64,000 nucleotides of DNA, taken from the NCBI RefSeq assembly GCF_004379255.2, contig NC_056034.1, forward strand, positions 5,024,501 to 5,088,500. Direction: 5' to 3'. A program made the position numbers and the translations under genes. The notes beneath the pieces were generated by a model. That model saw only the letters and a list, made by a program, of their open reading frames with translations, ran no database searches and had not been told where the DNA came from. Source of the DNA: Salvia splendens. Its lineage: Eukaryota; Streptophyta; Magnoliopsida; Lamiales; Lamiaceae. Below are positions 22,447-33,226 of this stretch, piece by piece (within the stretch, counting starts at the first letter, position 1; each line of letters begins with the position of its first letter).

Positions 22447-23523
22447 CTATCCCTCCTTTGGTGGGGAAGGTGTTCGGCGAGGAAGCCTCTGATCGCTATG
22501 ATCGGGCTTCTTTTTGTCTTCTCTAGATGAGCTGTCTAAAGACCGTTTTCGACGGTCTGCCTCATCGGCACGAGAAAACTTGTCCGCAATGTCCCACATC
22601 TCTTGAGCTGTTTGCGGACTGCATTCCACGAGCTTTCTGTAGAGAGGTCCGGGCAGGATTCCATTTTGGAATGCCGAAATGACAAGTAGATCGTTGAGAT
22701 CATCTACTTGTAGGCATTCCTTGTGGAATCTCGTCATGAAGTCGCTGATCTTTTCGTCGCGACCTTGACGTATAGAAAGCAGCTGAGCCGAAGTGATCCG
22801 GGCTTCCGCTTTCTGAAAGAACCTCCTGTGGAAAGCATCCATTAGATCTCGGTAAGATCTAATGCTGCCTTGGGGGAGGCTATCGAACCACCTTCTCGCG
22901 TTCCCGATAAGCAGCTCGGGGAACAGCTTGCACATATGGACCTCATTGAGACCCTGGTTCGCCATGTTATACTGATAGCGTCCCAGGAAGTCATGAGGAT
23001 CCACCAACCCGTCATAAGTCATCGACGGAGTTCGGTAGTTCTGTGGAAGGGGAGTTCGGGTGATATCGTCCGAGAACGGAGTCTTCAATGCTCCGTACAT
23101 GGCGAACCCGACATCTCTTCGGTATGGAGGAGATGGAGATCTCCTGTGATTCCGGTACCGAGGAGGAACAAGAACATGTCGGGGTTGAGGATTCTTCTTC
23201 CTGGAAGACACGGCACTACTGCGGTAGTGACTTTCATGTCTGGATGAGGAAGGAGAATCCACCGTTTTCGTCTTCGGCTCTTGGCTCTTTTGCAGGAAGG
23301 CTAAGAACTCATCCTGCTTCTCAGCCAAGAACAGCTTGACAGCCTCATTCAAATCAGGCTGCTGGGAAGACTCGGTGTGTGGACCTTTTGAGCGGCTTGT
23401 TCCTTCATCGTGAAAACTGGAAGTAGATGTCTCCCGAGGCTGTTTTCCGGACCTGCGGGCTGGACTAGCTTCCTCATGGTTTTCACGAACGGTATTACGG
23501 GTAGTGTGTGATCTGGTATGCAT
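22447..23523 (-). CDS. Tat-lineage gag
   Basis: The frame from the ATG at 23523 encodes 358 residues. The N-terminus is basic and Ser/Arg-rich; the gag core runs from GLVDPHDFLGRYQYNM through WFDSLPQGSIRSYRDLMDAF to the end of the domain near EMWDIADKFSRADEADRR. It closely resembles gags of the Tat/Retand group and should form the capsid. The frame has no internal stop. Start choice: the frame can be read a little further upstream, but only through non-ATG codons. Confidence 0.9.
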   Translation of the reverse strand: MHTRSHTTRNTVRENHEEASPARRSGKQPRETSTSSFHDEGTSRSKGPHTESSQQPDLNEAVKLFLAEKQDEFLAFLQKSQEPKTKTVDSPSSSRHESHYRSSAVSSRKKNPQPRHVLVPPRYRNHRRSPSPPYRRDVGFAMYGALKTPFSDDITRTPLPQNYRTPSMTYDGLVDPHDFLGRYQYNMANQGLNEVHMCKLFPELLIGNARRWFDSLPQGSIRSYRDLMDAFHRRFFQKAEARITSAQLLSIRQGRDEKISDFMTRFHKECLQVDDLNDLLVISAFQNGILPGPLYRKLVECSPQTAQEMWDIADKFSRADEADRRKRSLDSSSREDKKKPDHSDQRLPRRTPSPPKEG

Positions 23524-23583
23524 TTTTTTTTGGGGTGGAAAAAGGGTCAAAAATTCGCTTTATCACAAATTTGGTTCTCTGTT

Positions 23584-23600
23584 TCCCACAGACGGCGCCA
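23584..23600 (-). other. Primer-binding site of the Tat-lineage element
   Basis: TGGCGCCGTCTGTGGGA on the minus strand, one base from the 5' LTR. This primer site is common among plant Tat/Ogre-type elements. I have not verified the matching tRNA species. Confidence 0.85.
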
Positions 23601-23601
23601 G

Positions 23602-24224
23602 TGATGAATCCGCGAATTTCTGATGTTAGTAAATGCTGGTAGAGAATAAAGACTACGACACAAAGAATTTACGTGGTTCGATTTACTGAAGTAAATCTAC
23701 GTCCACGGGAAGAAGGGAGGGCAAGATTGTATTGCTTGATCTGTTTTCTACAGCTTACAATACAGACTTGCTATTTGATATTTGATCTCTAGAGAACTTA
23801 AAAACCCTCGTCTATCAGATCTAAGTTCTATTTATATATTGAACTAAGATCGTGGCTTGCATCACCACCCTAAGTCGTGGATGTCGTGTAGGTCATGGCC
23901 TAAGATCGTGGATGTAGCGTAGGTCATGGCCTACGATCGTGGCCTGAGTTGACACCACGTGGTAGTGGGTGTGTTGGAAGTTGTGGAAATCCTGTATGGG
24001 TCCACTAACTCCTTGTTCGGTCGAATACTGAGACCGAACTGCTTTGGTTGTCGATCTGAGAGTAGAGCTTGATGCCGACCTGAGAGCAGAGCTTGATTGG
24101 TTGGCTTTTACCGAGCTGTAGGCTGAGGCCGAACTCTTTGGTAATGCCGAACTCATACTCTTCCTTGGGCTTTGGGCTGATGGGCCGCCACTGCTGTTGG
24201 GCTTGTTTAGTCCGTACTCCATCA
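23602..24224 (-). repeat. 5' LTR of the Tat-lineage element
   Basis: 623 bp. It differs from the other LTR at two positions that I can see (GTTGTCGATC against GTTGCCGATC, and GGGCCGCCACTG against GGGCCGTCACTG). It borders the primer site, hence it is the 5' LTR. Confidence 0.95.
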
Positions 24225-24729
24225 GAAGGCATAGACGGTGTAACGATCGTCGCTTGCAATTAGTAGAGGACGAAGAACAAATGTTAATCCCAACTTCAAA
24301 AATTGGGCTGCATGGTTTACACCAGTTCAACTTGTTATTTATTAATGTACGAATATTTGGGTACATATGTGAACGGAGTAGGAGACACAAAAACATAAAA
24401 AGCATCTATTTTCTTGGAATCATTAATTGTGGAAAGACTTTTATCCCAACAAAGAAGGTAAATTGATTTTAATTTTAATCACCGAAATTGAAGACTTGTT
24501 GTTGCCTTTTATAATATGATGGAGCCATTCCAATTTGCCAGCAATTTTGACTTCATAGGTATTTTGACATTAATATTAATTTCAATTTGACCTATGCTGT
24601 ATCTCTTCTTAATCAACCATATTTTTCATGATGTACATATTTAGGGGCAAATTTTGACCAAATAATTTGCAAAGAACACATACATGGGCATATTTGTTTG
24701 ACAGGAAGTAAAGTTATATTAAAGAAAAT
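24225..24729. other. Spacer between two retrotransposons
   Basis: About 500 bp of AT-rich DNA between the Tat-lineage and copia insertions. The first five bases are the target duplication. No gene is seen. Confidence 0.6.
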
Positions 24730-24933
24730 TGATAAAGAGATCAAAATCGAGAAGAAGGTTTTTATCTTTTATTTTCTTACTTTGATTTACATAGGTACAG
24801 GGTTTATATAGAATTAGGAATATCCACATAAGGAAAACCTAATTACCATAATTACATGATTTGATATCTTCTAAGTATGGTATAGAATAAATCAGTATCT
24901 TCTAATTGTGATCTTCCGTGATTTCTTCTAACA
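24730..24933 (-). repeat. 3' LTR of the copia element
   Basis: 204 bp, TGATAAAGAG to TTCTAACA on the plus strand. It abuts the polypurine tract, marking the 3' end of the minus-strand element. Confidence 0.95.
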
Positions 24934-25046
24934 CTCCCCCTCAAGTTAAGTAACGGGATTACCGATACATAACTTGCACAGTACTTCTTGAAAGGACTTT
25001 GAGTTCACAGCCTTTGTCAAAATATCAGCCAGTTGATCTTCGGATT

Positions 25047-28000
25047 TCACAAATGGTATCTCCACCACTTTTGCTTCAATATTTTCCTTAATAAATGCCT
25101 GTCCACCTCCACATGCTTGGTTCGATCATGTTGCACTGGGTTCTCTGAGATGCTGATTGCTGCCTTATTATCACAAAAGAGTCGGCACGATTGTGTCGAG
25201 CGGAGATCTAGTTCTGTCATCAGTCTTCTTAGCCATAGTATTTCTGTCAGTCCACTTCGGATTCCTCGAAATTCAGCCTCAGCACTGGATAGGGCTACCA
25301 CTTTCTGTTTCTTGCTTCTCCATGTAACAAGGTTTCCTCCAACAAAGGTGAAGTATCCGGCAGTCGATTTCCTATCAACCGGATTTCCTGCCCAGTCAGC
25401 ATCTGTGTAACCATGTATCTCCATATGACCATGTTTCTCAAACAGTAACCCATGTTCTGCCGTCCCCTTTAGATACCGGACAATCCTTAGGACAGCTTCC
25501 CAATGTTCTTCTTGAGGCAGGTGCATGAACTGACTCACTATCCCTACGGCATAGGCAATGTCGGGTCTCGTGTGAGATAAATAGATCAATTTCCCTACCA
25601 GCCTTTGATATCTCCCCCTGTCCGCCAACTTTCCTCCTTCGCGAATTTGAAGTCCATGATTTTGTACCATTGGAGTCTCTGCGGGTTTGCAATCCAGCAT
25701 CCCTATTTCTGCCAAAAGATCAAGTACATATTTCTTCTGATTGATGAAGATTCCCTTCTTAGATCTCAGGACTTCAATCCCTAGGAAGTACTTAAGCTGC
25801 CCTAAATCCTTCATCTCAAATTCTCTAAAAAGATTTTTCCTTAGCTCAGCTATCTCCTCTTCATCATCTCCAGTGATAATCATGTCGTCTACATAGATGA
25901 TCAAACAAGTAATCTTGCCATCCCTTTTCTTGAGGAACAAGGTATGATCTGAGTTGCTCTGCTTGTACTCATACTTCTTCATTACTTCAGTGAATCTCCC
26001 AAACCATGCTCTCGGAGATTGTTTCAAACCATACAATGTTCTCTTCAGCTGACAGACTTCCCCATCCTGAAACTCTTCCGTAAACCCAGGCGGAGGTTCC
26101 ATATATACTGGCTTTGGCAGCTCTCCGTGTAAAAAGGCATTAGTTACATCGAACTGATGCAGCGGCCATTCCTTGTTGGCTGCAATGGAGAACAGGACCC
26201 TCACTGTGTTTATCTTTGCTACTGGTGAGAAAGTTTCGGCATAGTCTACGCCGTATGTCTGAGTGTACCCCTTCGCCACGAGTCTGGCTTTGTAGCGATC
26301 TATAGTGCCATCTGGTCTCCGTTTGATCGTGAAGACCCATCTACATCCCACAGTCTTTGCATCATCTGGTAGCTTGCTTTTCACCCATGTAACATTTTTC
26401 AACAAGGCCTTCATTTCAGTAAACATCGCCTCTCTCCAATGCTTGTGCCTCATGGCTTCCTCTGCTGTCTGTGGGATCTCCTCATCTTCATATAGTGCCG
26501 CCTCAAAGGCTCGGGCCATCTTGGTCAGATTTCCTTGTACAAAGTTTGCCACCCCGTATCTGCTTTTCTTTCCGATCTTCTCAGGTGAGTACCGTTTTGG
26601 TGGCACTCCCCGAGTCGTCCTATGTGGGAGTCTGTACTGTCCTGTATCACTATCAATAGTGTTGTCTTCTTCTGTGCCAACAAGATTAGTGGAAACTGAA
26701 TTCTCACCAGAGATTGAGTCTAGAGTTACCTCGGATATCGTCTGAGGAGGATCGGTGGGTGATGGATGAGATGACTCAGGTGGAGATGAGATTGAGTCAC
26801 CAGAGATTGAGTCTAGAGTTACCTCGGATATCGTCTGAGGAGGATCGGTGGGTGATGGATGAGATGACTCAGGTGGAGATGAGACATGCTCGGCGGTAGT
26901 GACGACCACTGGCTCGGTTGGTTCCTCGATAGAGGGACTTGGCAATGGCACGACCCAACTTAGATAGTCCGCAGAACTACCTGAATCACTCTCCCCCTGA
27001 CTACTAAGGTGGGTGAGGTAAAAGAATTCGGTTTCCAAAAAATTGCAGTTCATGGTGGTGATGATTTTTCGAGTGACAGGGTCATAGCAGCGGTATCCTT
27101 TCTGGTTTTGCCCATACCCAACAAACACACATTTTGTTGCACACGGGGATAGTTTGGATCGTTCGTGTTTTGGAATGTGGACGTATACTGTACATCCAAA
27201 GACTTTGGGTGAGAGGTTTAGGTGATCAGGAATTTTGGCCATTTTAGATAAGGTATCGAGATGGGTCTTTTTGTTCAAGATTTTTGTGGGTAGTCTATTC
27301 ATGAGGTAGATGGAGGTAGCAACAGCTTCAGGCCAAAAATGTTTGGGCACATGGGATTCAATCATAAGGGCACGGGTCATTTCTAGGATTGTCCTATTTT
27401 TCCGTTCAGCTACCCCATTCTGTTCGGGTGTGTAGGCACAAGAGGTTTGGTGGATTAAGCCTTTCTCCTTAAAGAAATCGGTCATAGTACTGTTCACAAA
27501 TTCCCTCCCATTATCAGATCTGAGTGTTTTGATTGTGGTGTGAAATTGTGTCTGGATCAATTTAAAGAAATGGATAAACCTATCAACTACTTCTGATTTA
27601 TGTTTCAAGAAATATATCCATGTCATTCTTGTGCAATCATCAACAAAAATTACGAAATAACGAAAGCCATTCCCCTCAATAATAGGTGCAGGTCCCCACA
27701 CATCAGCATGCACTAAAGAGAATATGGAATTCATACGGGTGTTTGTGAGTTTAAAGGACTGTCTGTGGCTCTTAGCCAAAACACATGTTTCACAACAAAA
27801 ATCAGAAGGAATAGAAAGTTTTGGAAAAAGAAGCTTAAAGTAACCAGGAGAGGGGTGTCCTAGTCTTCGGTGCCACAGCCAAGTCTCTTGTCTCGTGGAT
27901 CCGTGAGCCAGCATTGCAGTACCATTTTGAGCTATCTCGTCCACGTAGTAGAGTCCTTGGTTCTCAGTGCCACGCCCAATAATCCTCCTCGTCTGAATAT

Positions 28001-29675
28001 CCTGTAGAATGCAGAAATTGGGTTGCATTAGAAGTGTACAATTCAATTCCCTCATTACATGGCTAATAGACAACAATCTTTGTGACAAGGTCGGGACATA
28101 TAAACAATTCGAGAGTTTTAGAGTGGGGGATATTTCGACGGTGCCCGACCCCTCTACTGGGATCAAATCTCCACTTGCAGTTCTAATATATGATTTTGTG
28201 ATTCCACCCAGGCTATTAAAATCAGTTTTATACGGAGTCATAGTATCAGTAGCCCCACAGTAAAAAATCCACCCCCTATTAGTGCCCTCAACCCCGGTTT
28301 GAACATGAAGTGCAGCGGAAAAATGTTCTAGTGGTGCAAAGGGGTTGTTTGACTCAAATATACTCAACCTAGGGGCTAATTTACGTTTTTCAAGAGTCTG
28401 GGGTTCAATTTCAAATTTCTGGAAGTCTGGGGGTCGGATATTCATATAATGGGGTAACAATTGGGATTTAAGCATACTAGGGGACCGAATTGCAAAAATT
28501 GACTTAGGGTTTGGTTGATAACCAAACCCTATACCTCTTTCGCCGTTTACCCCCCTTTGAGAGGGTTCTCCCATCGCAGCTCCTTCGGTCATCATCTCCG
28601 TTCTCTCGGCCAAATTTCCGGCACCCCGCACGCTGGCCCCACCGGAATTGCGTTCCCCATTGGTTGGCCCTCTGTTCCCGGCTGCGATTTGACGCGGCTG
28701 CGGTTGTCCTGCTCCGTCAGCGATGGCGATTTTTGCCATCGCCTCTCTCTTCTTCTGTCTTTCTTCCCACCATTCAGGGTATCCTACCATCTGAAAGCAT
28801 GTTTCCCGAGTGTGTTTTTGTTTCCCGCAATGGGAACACCACAGTTTGGATGTATCGGGGCGATTTCCCGGTCGGTTGGTAGTGGCGGGGTGCTGAGGTG
28901 GTCTGCTCCGGTGCGGCGGACGACTGCTCTGGGCGGCGAGACCAAGTCCGATTTCCCCAAGTGATGAATTCCCGGTGTTATCGCCGGTGGTGTCTACGGT
29001 GGGCAGAGGCGATGCCGGTGGCATGATTTGACGTCGAGCTGCCTCCGTCTTCACCCACCCGTAGGCCGATTCAACTGATGGGTAGGGGTCTTCCTTGAGG
29101 ATGTCCCGTTTGATCGAGTCATACTCTCGATTGAGTCCGGTCAGAAATTTAATCAATCTCTTCTCATTTGAATGTGCTCTGTATTGATTAACTCCTTTGT
29201 CGCAGCACGTAATGGGTTGCTTCTGGCAGCGATCGATGTTGATCCACAGCCCTTGGATCCGTCGGTAGTATGTTTCCAAGTCTAGGTTCCCATGTTTTAA
29301 CTCGATTGCCTTTTCTTCCAGGTCGTAAATCAGGTACTTGTCCGCCTTGTTCTCGAACGTCACCGCGAGACTGTCCCAGAGTGCCTTTGATGTCTGGTGA
29401 TGAGCGAAATCAGCGATGATTTCGTTCTCAATGTTGTCAACGATCCAGGAAAACACCACCAGATCGTCTTCTTCCCAGTCGTCGTATCCTTTGCTCCCCA
29501 GTGCAGGGGGTTCGGTTTTGATATGCGAATAGGCTCCTCGGCCTCCGATCTTGACTTTCATAAGTCTTGACCATAGTGGGTAATTCTTTCCGTCGAGTTT
29601 GAATGCCACGACGACATTCTTGCTATCTTTCAACCTTGTTGGCCGTTCTGGATCATTTTTAGCATCTTCTGCCAT
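25047..29675 (-). CDS. Copia gag-pol polyprotein with two probable lesions
   Basis: A single open frame of 1542 residues. Gag is at the N-terminus with a zinc knuckle C280-x2-C283-x4-H288-x4-C293. The protease site near residues 469-480 reads GWIFYCGATDTM, where the catalytic Asp of the usual D-[ST/C]-G-A is Tyr472. Integrase follows with its H-H-C-C zinc site (WHRRLGHPS ... CCETC), ADVWGP, LRSDNGREF and the EQNGVAERKNR segment. Reverse transcriptase has FDVTNAFLHGEL and YVDDMIITGDD; RNase H has GYTDADWAG and SSAEAEFRG. The C-terminus departs from the family after KHVEVDRH, consistent with a single-base frameshift near 25089-25096; the downstream sequence keeps family resemblance in another frame. 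The Ser/Pro linker between integrase and reverse transcriptase contains a ~31-residue duplication. The element is recent but probably not autonomous. Confidence 0.95.
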   Translation of the reverse strand: MAEDAKNDPERPTRLKDSKNVVVAFKLDGKNYPLWSRLMKVKIGGRGAYSHIKTEPPALGSKGYDDWEEDDLVVFSWIVDNIENEIIADFAHHQTSKALWDSLAVTFENKADKYLIYDLEEKAIELKHGNLDLETYYRRIQGLWINIDRCQKQPITCCDKGVNQYRAHSNEKRLIKFLTGLNREYDSIKRDILKEDPYPSVESAYGWVKTEAARRQIMPPASPLPTVDTTGDNTGNSSLGEIGLGLAAQSSRPPHRSRPPQHPATTNRPGNRPDTSKLWCSHCGKQKHTRETCFQMVGYPEWWEERQKKREAMAKIAIADGAGQPQPRQIAAGNRGPTNGERNSGGASVRGAGNLAERTEMMTEGAAMGEPSQRGVNGERGIGFGYQPNPKSIFAIRSPSMLKSQLLPHYMNIRPPDFQKFEIEPQTLEKRKLAPRLSIFESNNPFAPLEHFSAALHVQTGVEGTNRGWIFYCGATDTMTPYKTDFNSLGGITKSYIRTASGDLIPVEGSGTVEISPTLKLSNCLYVPTLSQRLLSISHVMRELNCTLLMQPNFCILQDIQTRRIIGRGTENQGLYYVDEIAQNGTAMLAHGSTRQETWLWHRRLGHPSPGYFKLLFPKLSIPSDFCCETCVLAKSHRQSFKLTNTRMNSIFSLVHADVWGPAPIIEGNGFRYFVIFVDDCTRMTWIYFLKHKSEVVDRFIHFFKLIQTQFHTTIKTLRSDNGREFVNSTMTDFFKEKGLIHQTSCAYTPEQNGVAERKNRTILEMTRALMIESHVPKHFWPEAVATSIYLMNRLPTKILNKKTHLDTLSKMAKIPDHLNLSPKVFGCTVYVHIPKHERSKLSPCATKCVFVGYGQNQKGYRCYDPVTRKIITTMNCNFLETEFFYLTHLSSQGESDSGSSADYLSWVVPLPSPSIEEPTEPVVVTTAEHVSSPPESSHPSPTDPPQTISEVTLDSISGDSISSPPESSHPSPTDPPQTISEVTLDSISGENSVSTNLVGTEEDNTIDSDTGQYRLPHRTTRGVPPKRYSPEKIGKKSRYGVANFVQGNLTKMARAFEAALYEDEEIPQTAEEAMRHKHWREAMFTEMKALLKNVTWVKSKLPDDAKTVGCRWVFTIKRRPDGTIDRYKARLVAKGYTQTYGVDYAETFSPVAKINTVRVLFSIAANKEWPLHQFDVTNAFLHGELPKPVYMEPPPGFTEEFQDGEVCQLKRTLYGLKQSPRAWFGRFTEVMKKYEYKQSNSDHTLFLKKRDGKITCLIIYVDDMIITGDDEEEIAELRKNLFREFEMKDLGQLKYFLGIEVLRSKKGIFINQKKYVLDLLAEIGMLDCKPAETPMVQNHGLQIREGGKLADRGRYQRLVGKLIYLSHTRPDIAYAVGIVSQFMHLPQEEHWEAVLRIVRYLKGTAEHGLLFEKHGHMEIHGYTDADWAGNPVDRKSTAGYFTFVGGNLVTWRSKKQKVVALSSAEAEFRGIRSGLTEILWLRRLMTELDLRSTQSCRLFCDNKAAISISENPVQHDRTKHVEVDRHLLRKILKQKWWRYHL

Positions 29676-29805
29676 GGTTTCTATTGATCTTTGCTGGTTG
29701 GTTTTGATAGGAGTTTGGTTTTCTGGCTTGATCTATGCCGTTTGGTCGGGATTGGTATTTGGGCGGTGATGAGCTTTTTCTGAGCCCTAATCGGATTCGA
29801 AACCT

Positions 29806-29818
29806 GCTCTTGATGCCA
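29806..29818 (-). other. Primer-binding site of the copia element
   Basis: TGGCATCAAGAGC on the minus strand directly follows the 5' LTR. It resembles the initiator tRNA-Met site TGGTATCAGAGC with substitutions and an extra base. Confidence 0.7.
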
Positions 29819-30022
29819 TGATAAAGAGATCAAAATCGAGAAGAAGGTTTTTATCTTTTATTTTCTTACTTTGATTTACATAGGTACAGTGTTTATATAG
29901 AATTAGAAATATCCACATAAGGAAAACCTAATTACCATAATTACATGATTTGATATCTTCTAAGTATGGTATAGAATAAATCAGTATCTTCTAATTGTGA
30001 TCTTCCGTGATTTCTTCTAACA
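29819..30022 (-). repeat. 5' LTR of the copia element
   Basis: 204 bp. It is 99% identical by eye to the LTR at 24730-24933 (differences in the GGTACAG(G/T)GTTT and AATTAG(G/A)AATA segments). Confidence 0.95.
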
Positions 30023-30027
30023 AAAAT

Positions 30028-31975
30028 AATATCTGAAAAAATGAATCATGAGAATATGATTTCTGACAATTTAATTGGTCTACCAATTTAATTTCGGTTC
30101 AATCTTGCGGATTGTTGAATTATTTGTTTAGAGTAAAATTTTTTTAGAAAGATGAAATGATATGTATATTATACTCCGTATTAATTAAACATCTGCAAGT
30201 TTATAATTAAACGTTTAAATTCAATGTAATTGCGTTTGAAAATCAAGTAACAAGAAGAATTTTGATTTACTGAGGCACCACTATCATGCTCATGAGGCTC
30301 AGTTACATTCTGATTTAAAACATATGATATAATGCTGTCATCTCATCCCTAACGACAAGGCTACTCTATTTGATAAGTTTGTCCATCAATAGGTTAGGTT
30401 AGTTGACGTGGTGAGTAATTCGCTCAACATTAAAACAAAATTTATAATGGAATTAATCATATTAATTTAGACATAAACATTTTTAATGGTGTGAATCCAC
30501 ATTTAATAATGGTGTGAGTAGTAGCAGATGCTCAATTTTGACGTCGGTTATTCACTTTTGGTCATATGTCACACCATCCATCCACGCCAATCTTTGATAA
30601 ATAATTAGAGATTGAATAATTGATTTGTGGCACAAGATCCCAAGGCAAGCAAAAAGCATGCAAGTAAGTTTATTAGTATTTTCAAATAAAGTTAAAGTTA
30701 ACCAAATTAACAATTATTAGCAAATAACAATTGCTTGTTAAAAATCCAAGAAAGATTTTCTCACTCTGAAATATATATTTCAACTGAAACAAGATAATGT
30801 GAACTGCAAGTTCATTAATTTGTACTCTTAACTTTTCTTATTTGACTTTTTCATAACATCTAATTAAGAATTTGATTTTAAGTTTAAGAATTATCCAGAA
30901 CAAAAATATTGGTTACATAAGCTGGAAGTTGTTGTATTTATATGGCACCCATCAAATCAAGCCATCAAGAGAAATTGAGTTTAAGCAAAATGAAAGAGTG
31001 AGGCACTCACTCATTAATTTGATTTTAAAATCACAGTCCCACCCACTTAATCGTTTTCAACAATATAATTAATTTTGCAGATTGACATTCATCCAAATTA
31101 TTAATAATAGGAGATGAATTATTCAGAAAATGGAGGCCCCAAGAGTGGCAATCATGTAACCAAAAGTTGTGATTAGGGATGGCCCATTAATTTAACCCCT
31201 TCAAAAAAGCAGAGAGCAACTATTCTAGGATGAAATTACCAGTCAATACAGCCAACCCCATGTGTCACACAATACACATATATGGATGTATACAACTCAA
31301 ACCCAATCCACCAAAAAACAAGATATGCATCTCCAGCATTAGGCATGCATTAACACATCCATTTCACCTCTCTTGCATGTGTGCATGCACATTGCATATA
31401 CATACAAAAATCAGGAATAATAAAAATATCAACCACAAAATTCGGAATATATGGGCACTGATTAATTATAAGCTGTCCCCCTGCATGCGCATCTTATTTA
31501 GCATCAACTATTTCTGTGTTTGTACTTTGTACTTAGAGAGATACAAAGAGTGTGTGTTAAATTATGTATAAATTACACATACACTATAGTAATAAGTTAT
31601 ACTATGAATTAACCTTCATGTCCTTTGGAATTTGATCGAATTGCCTGAGTATTATCGCCAACGACATTTAATTAATCCATCTAATCAACTCAACTAAACA
31701 TTATGAACAGAAAATTGGACAGTACCCTTTTCTTAATCTATTTGTCGGTTCTAGTCTTCTTTCCCATTATTTTAAATTTTGTGTCCCATAGCATTAGTTT
31801 TTATATTTCAGATTTATCCTACAATGGATCAGTAATATTATCCACTTGATAGTAGAAAGACAAAATCTATACCATGAAAAAACGCCCTTACACATTATTT
31901 CTGTAGTGTTACTAAAGCACAGTAACATCTTCACCTATGAATTTTGGGAATTGATAAATTTCAATTTCTAACGAA
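30028..31975. other. AT-rich spacer without recognisable gene
   Basis: No conserved protein, RNA gene or complete transposon is visible. Several short open frames (for example 31230-31571) are low-complexity and unconvincing. Confidence 0.5.
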
Positions 31976-31978
31976 TTA

Positions 31979-32612
31979 GAGCATGCGCAGCGGTGGCGTC
32001 CGTCGCCACCGCCGTCCGCGCCGCTGGCACGGACGCCATCCGCCGCCGCTGCGCTCGCGCCGCTGGCACGGCGCTGCTCGATGTATCGAGCACGTCCGTG
32101 CCAACGGGCGCACACGTGGCGCCACGGGATTGGGCAACGGCGTAGCCGTTGCATTCAAACTTTTTTTTAAAAAAAAATCGGTATTTAATTATAAAGAATG
32201 CTAAAAATAAAAAAAAAATTCCAAATCCCAAAAATATGGCCGTTTTCCCCGTTTTTTCTGAATTTTTTTGATTTTTTTTAATTTTTTTTCCCAAAATCAT
32301 CTATAAATGCACACATTCATCACTCATTTATGTAATTTTTAATTTTTAGGATTTTAATTATGTAATTTTTCATTTTAGGATTTTAATTATGTAATGTTTA
32401 ATTCTATTTGTCATTTGTAATATTTATTGTGGTTTTTAAATGAATTTTAATATTATGGAAATGTTATTGTTTAATTGAATTTTAAATTAATTGTGCTCGT
32501 CCTTGCGAAAGAGCACAGTTGTGGGTGTTGTGCTCTTGCCAGAGAGCAGGCATGAATAGTACCGCCTGGGCCCACAACCGTGCCGCTGGCAAGAGCACGG
32601 TTGTGGATGCTC
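31979..32612. mobile_element. Harbinger-type MITE with TTA target duplication
   Basis: 634 bp with inverted ends GAGCATGCGCA... and, on the other strand, GAGCATCCACA..., and a TTA duplication (31976-31978, 32613-32615). The left 170 bp are very GC-rich and a T-run/A-run palindrome follows at about 32160-32178, the same architecture as the elements at 15026 and 53328. No transposase is encoded. Confidence 0.8.
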
Positions 32613-32700
32613 TTATGGATGAAATTTGTCAGAGGTTTTGGAAAATCAAGCGTAGCTATATATACACGATTTGACATTTACATAGAGTGGAGTAGTAATA

Positions 32701-32907
32701 CTTTCTCTGTCCTATTAAAAATGAAACGTTTTCCTTTGTAGGGTATCTCATTGAAAATGAAACATTTCCTAAAATTGAAACAACAACATTTCTATTTTTT
32801 CATATATCTCTCTTACTTTACTCTCACTTCATTAACTCACAAAACAACACTGCATAAAATCTCGTACCGAAAACCAAATGTTTCATATATATTAGAACGG
32901 AGGGAGT
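32701..32907. mobile_element. Stowaway-type MITE (Tc1/Mariner)
   Basis: About 207 bp with ends CTTTCTCTGTCC and (opposite strand) CTCCCTCCGTTC, inserted at TA. The interior has AAATGAAAC repeats and a pyrimidine-rich half typical of the CTCCCTCCGT family. Confidence 0.75.
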
Positions 32908-33226
32908 TAGGAGTACTAGATAGTTGGGATTGGGAAATCTAATTATTTTGATATATGGTTTATCAAGTAGCAAAGTAAAGAGAGTAATGTGGAATGAGAT
33001 AAAGAGTGTGTGAGTGTGTTATGTGATGCCTTCCCATAAACGGCGACACAAATGGACTTTGCTAGCTGGCAATATTTGAAATCTTTAAACGAATTGGTTA
33101 ACTCATTGGGGTTGGTCGGGCCTATTAAAAATTTTGTCACATTATAATTCTAAATATGCCGAAAAAGGCTATGCAAGAAAAGATAGGAGTACTCTTAGTA
33201 AATTAAGGTATTGAAATTAATATAGG

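Larger units (their letters stand above)
18466..24224 (-). mobile_element. Tat-lineage Ty3/gypsy retrotransposon, internally deleted
   Basis: A complete insertion of 5759 bp: identical-length LTRs (623 bp each) in minus orientation and a perfect 5-bp target duplication GAAGG (18461-18465, 24225-24229). I see only two differences between the LTRs, so the insertion is young. The order from 5' to 3' (minus strand) is LTR, primer site, gag, a fragment of the pol C-terminus, three tandem arrays, an antisense two-exon gene, polypurine tract, LTR. Protease, reverse transcriptase, RNase H and most of integrase are missing, so it needs a helper to move. The extra antisense gene and tandem repeats between pol and the 3' LTR are typical of the Tat/Ogre group. 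Confidence 0.93.
24730..30022 (-). mobile_element. Ty1/copia retrotransposon, nearly intact
   Basis: A 5293-bp element with 204-bp LTRs (24730-24933 and 29819-30022, two differences seen), TG...CA ends and a perfect 5-bp target duplication AAAAT (24725-24729, 30023-30027). The purine tract TTGAGGGGGAGT lies next to the left LTR and the primer site next to the right LTR, so the element is on the minus strand. Its gag-pol gene covers 4.6 kb of the interior in the copia order gag, protease, integrase, reverse transcriptase, RNase H. Confidence 0.96.
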
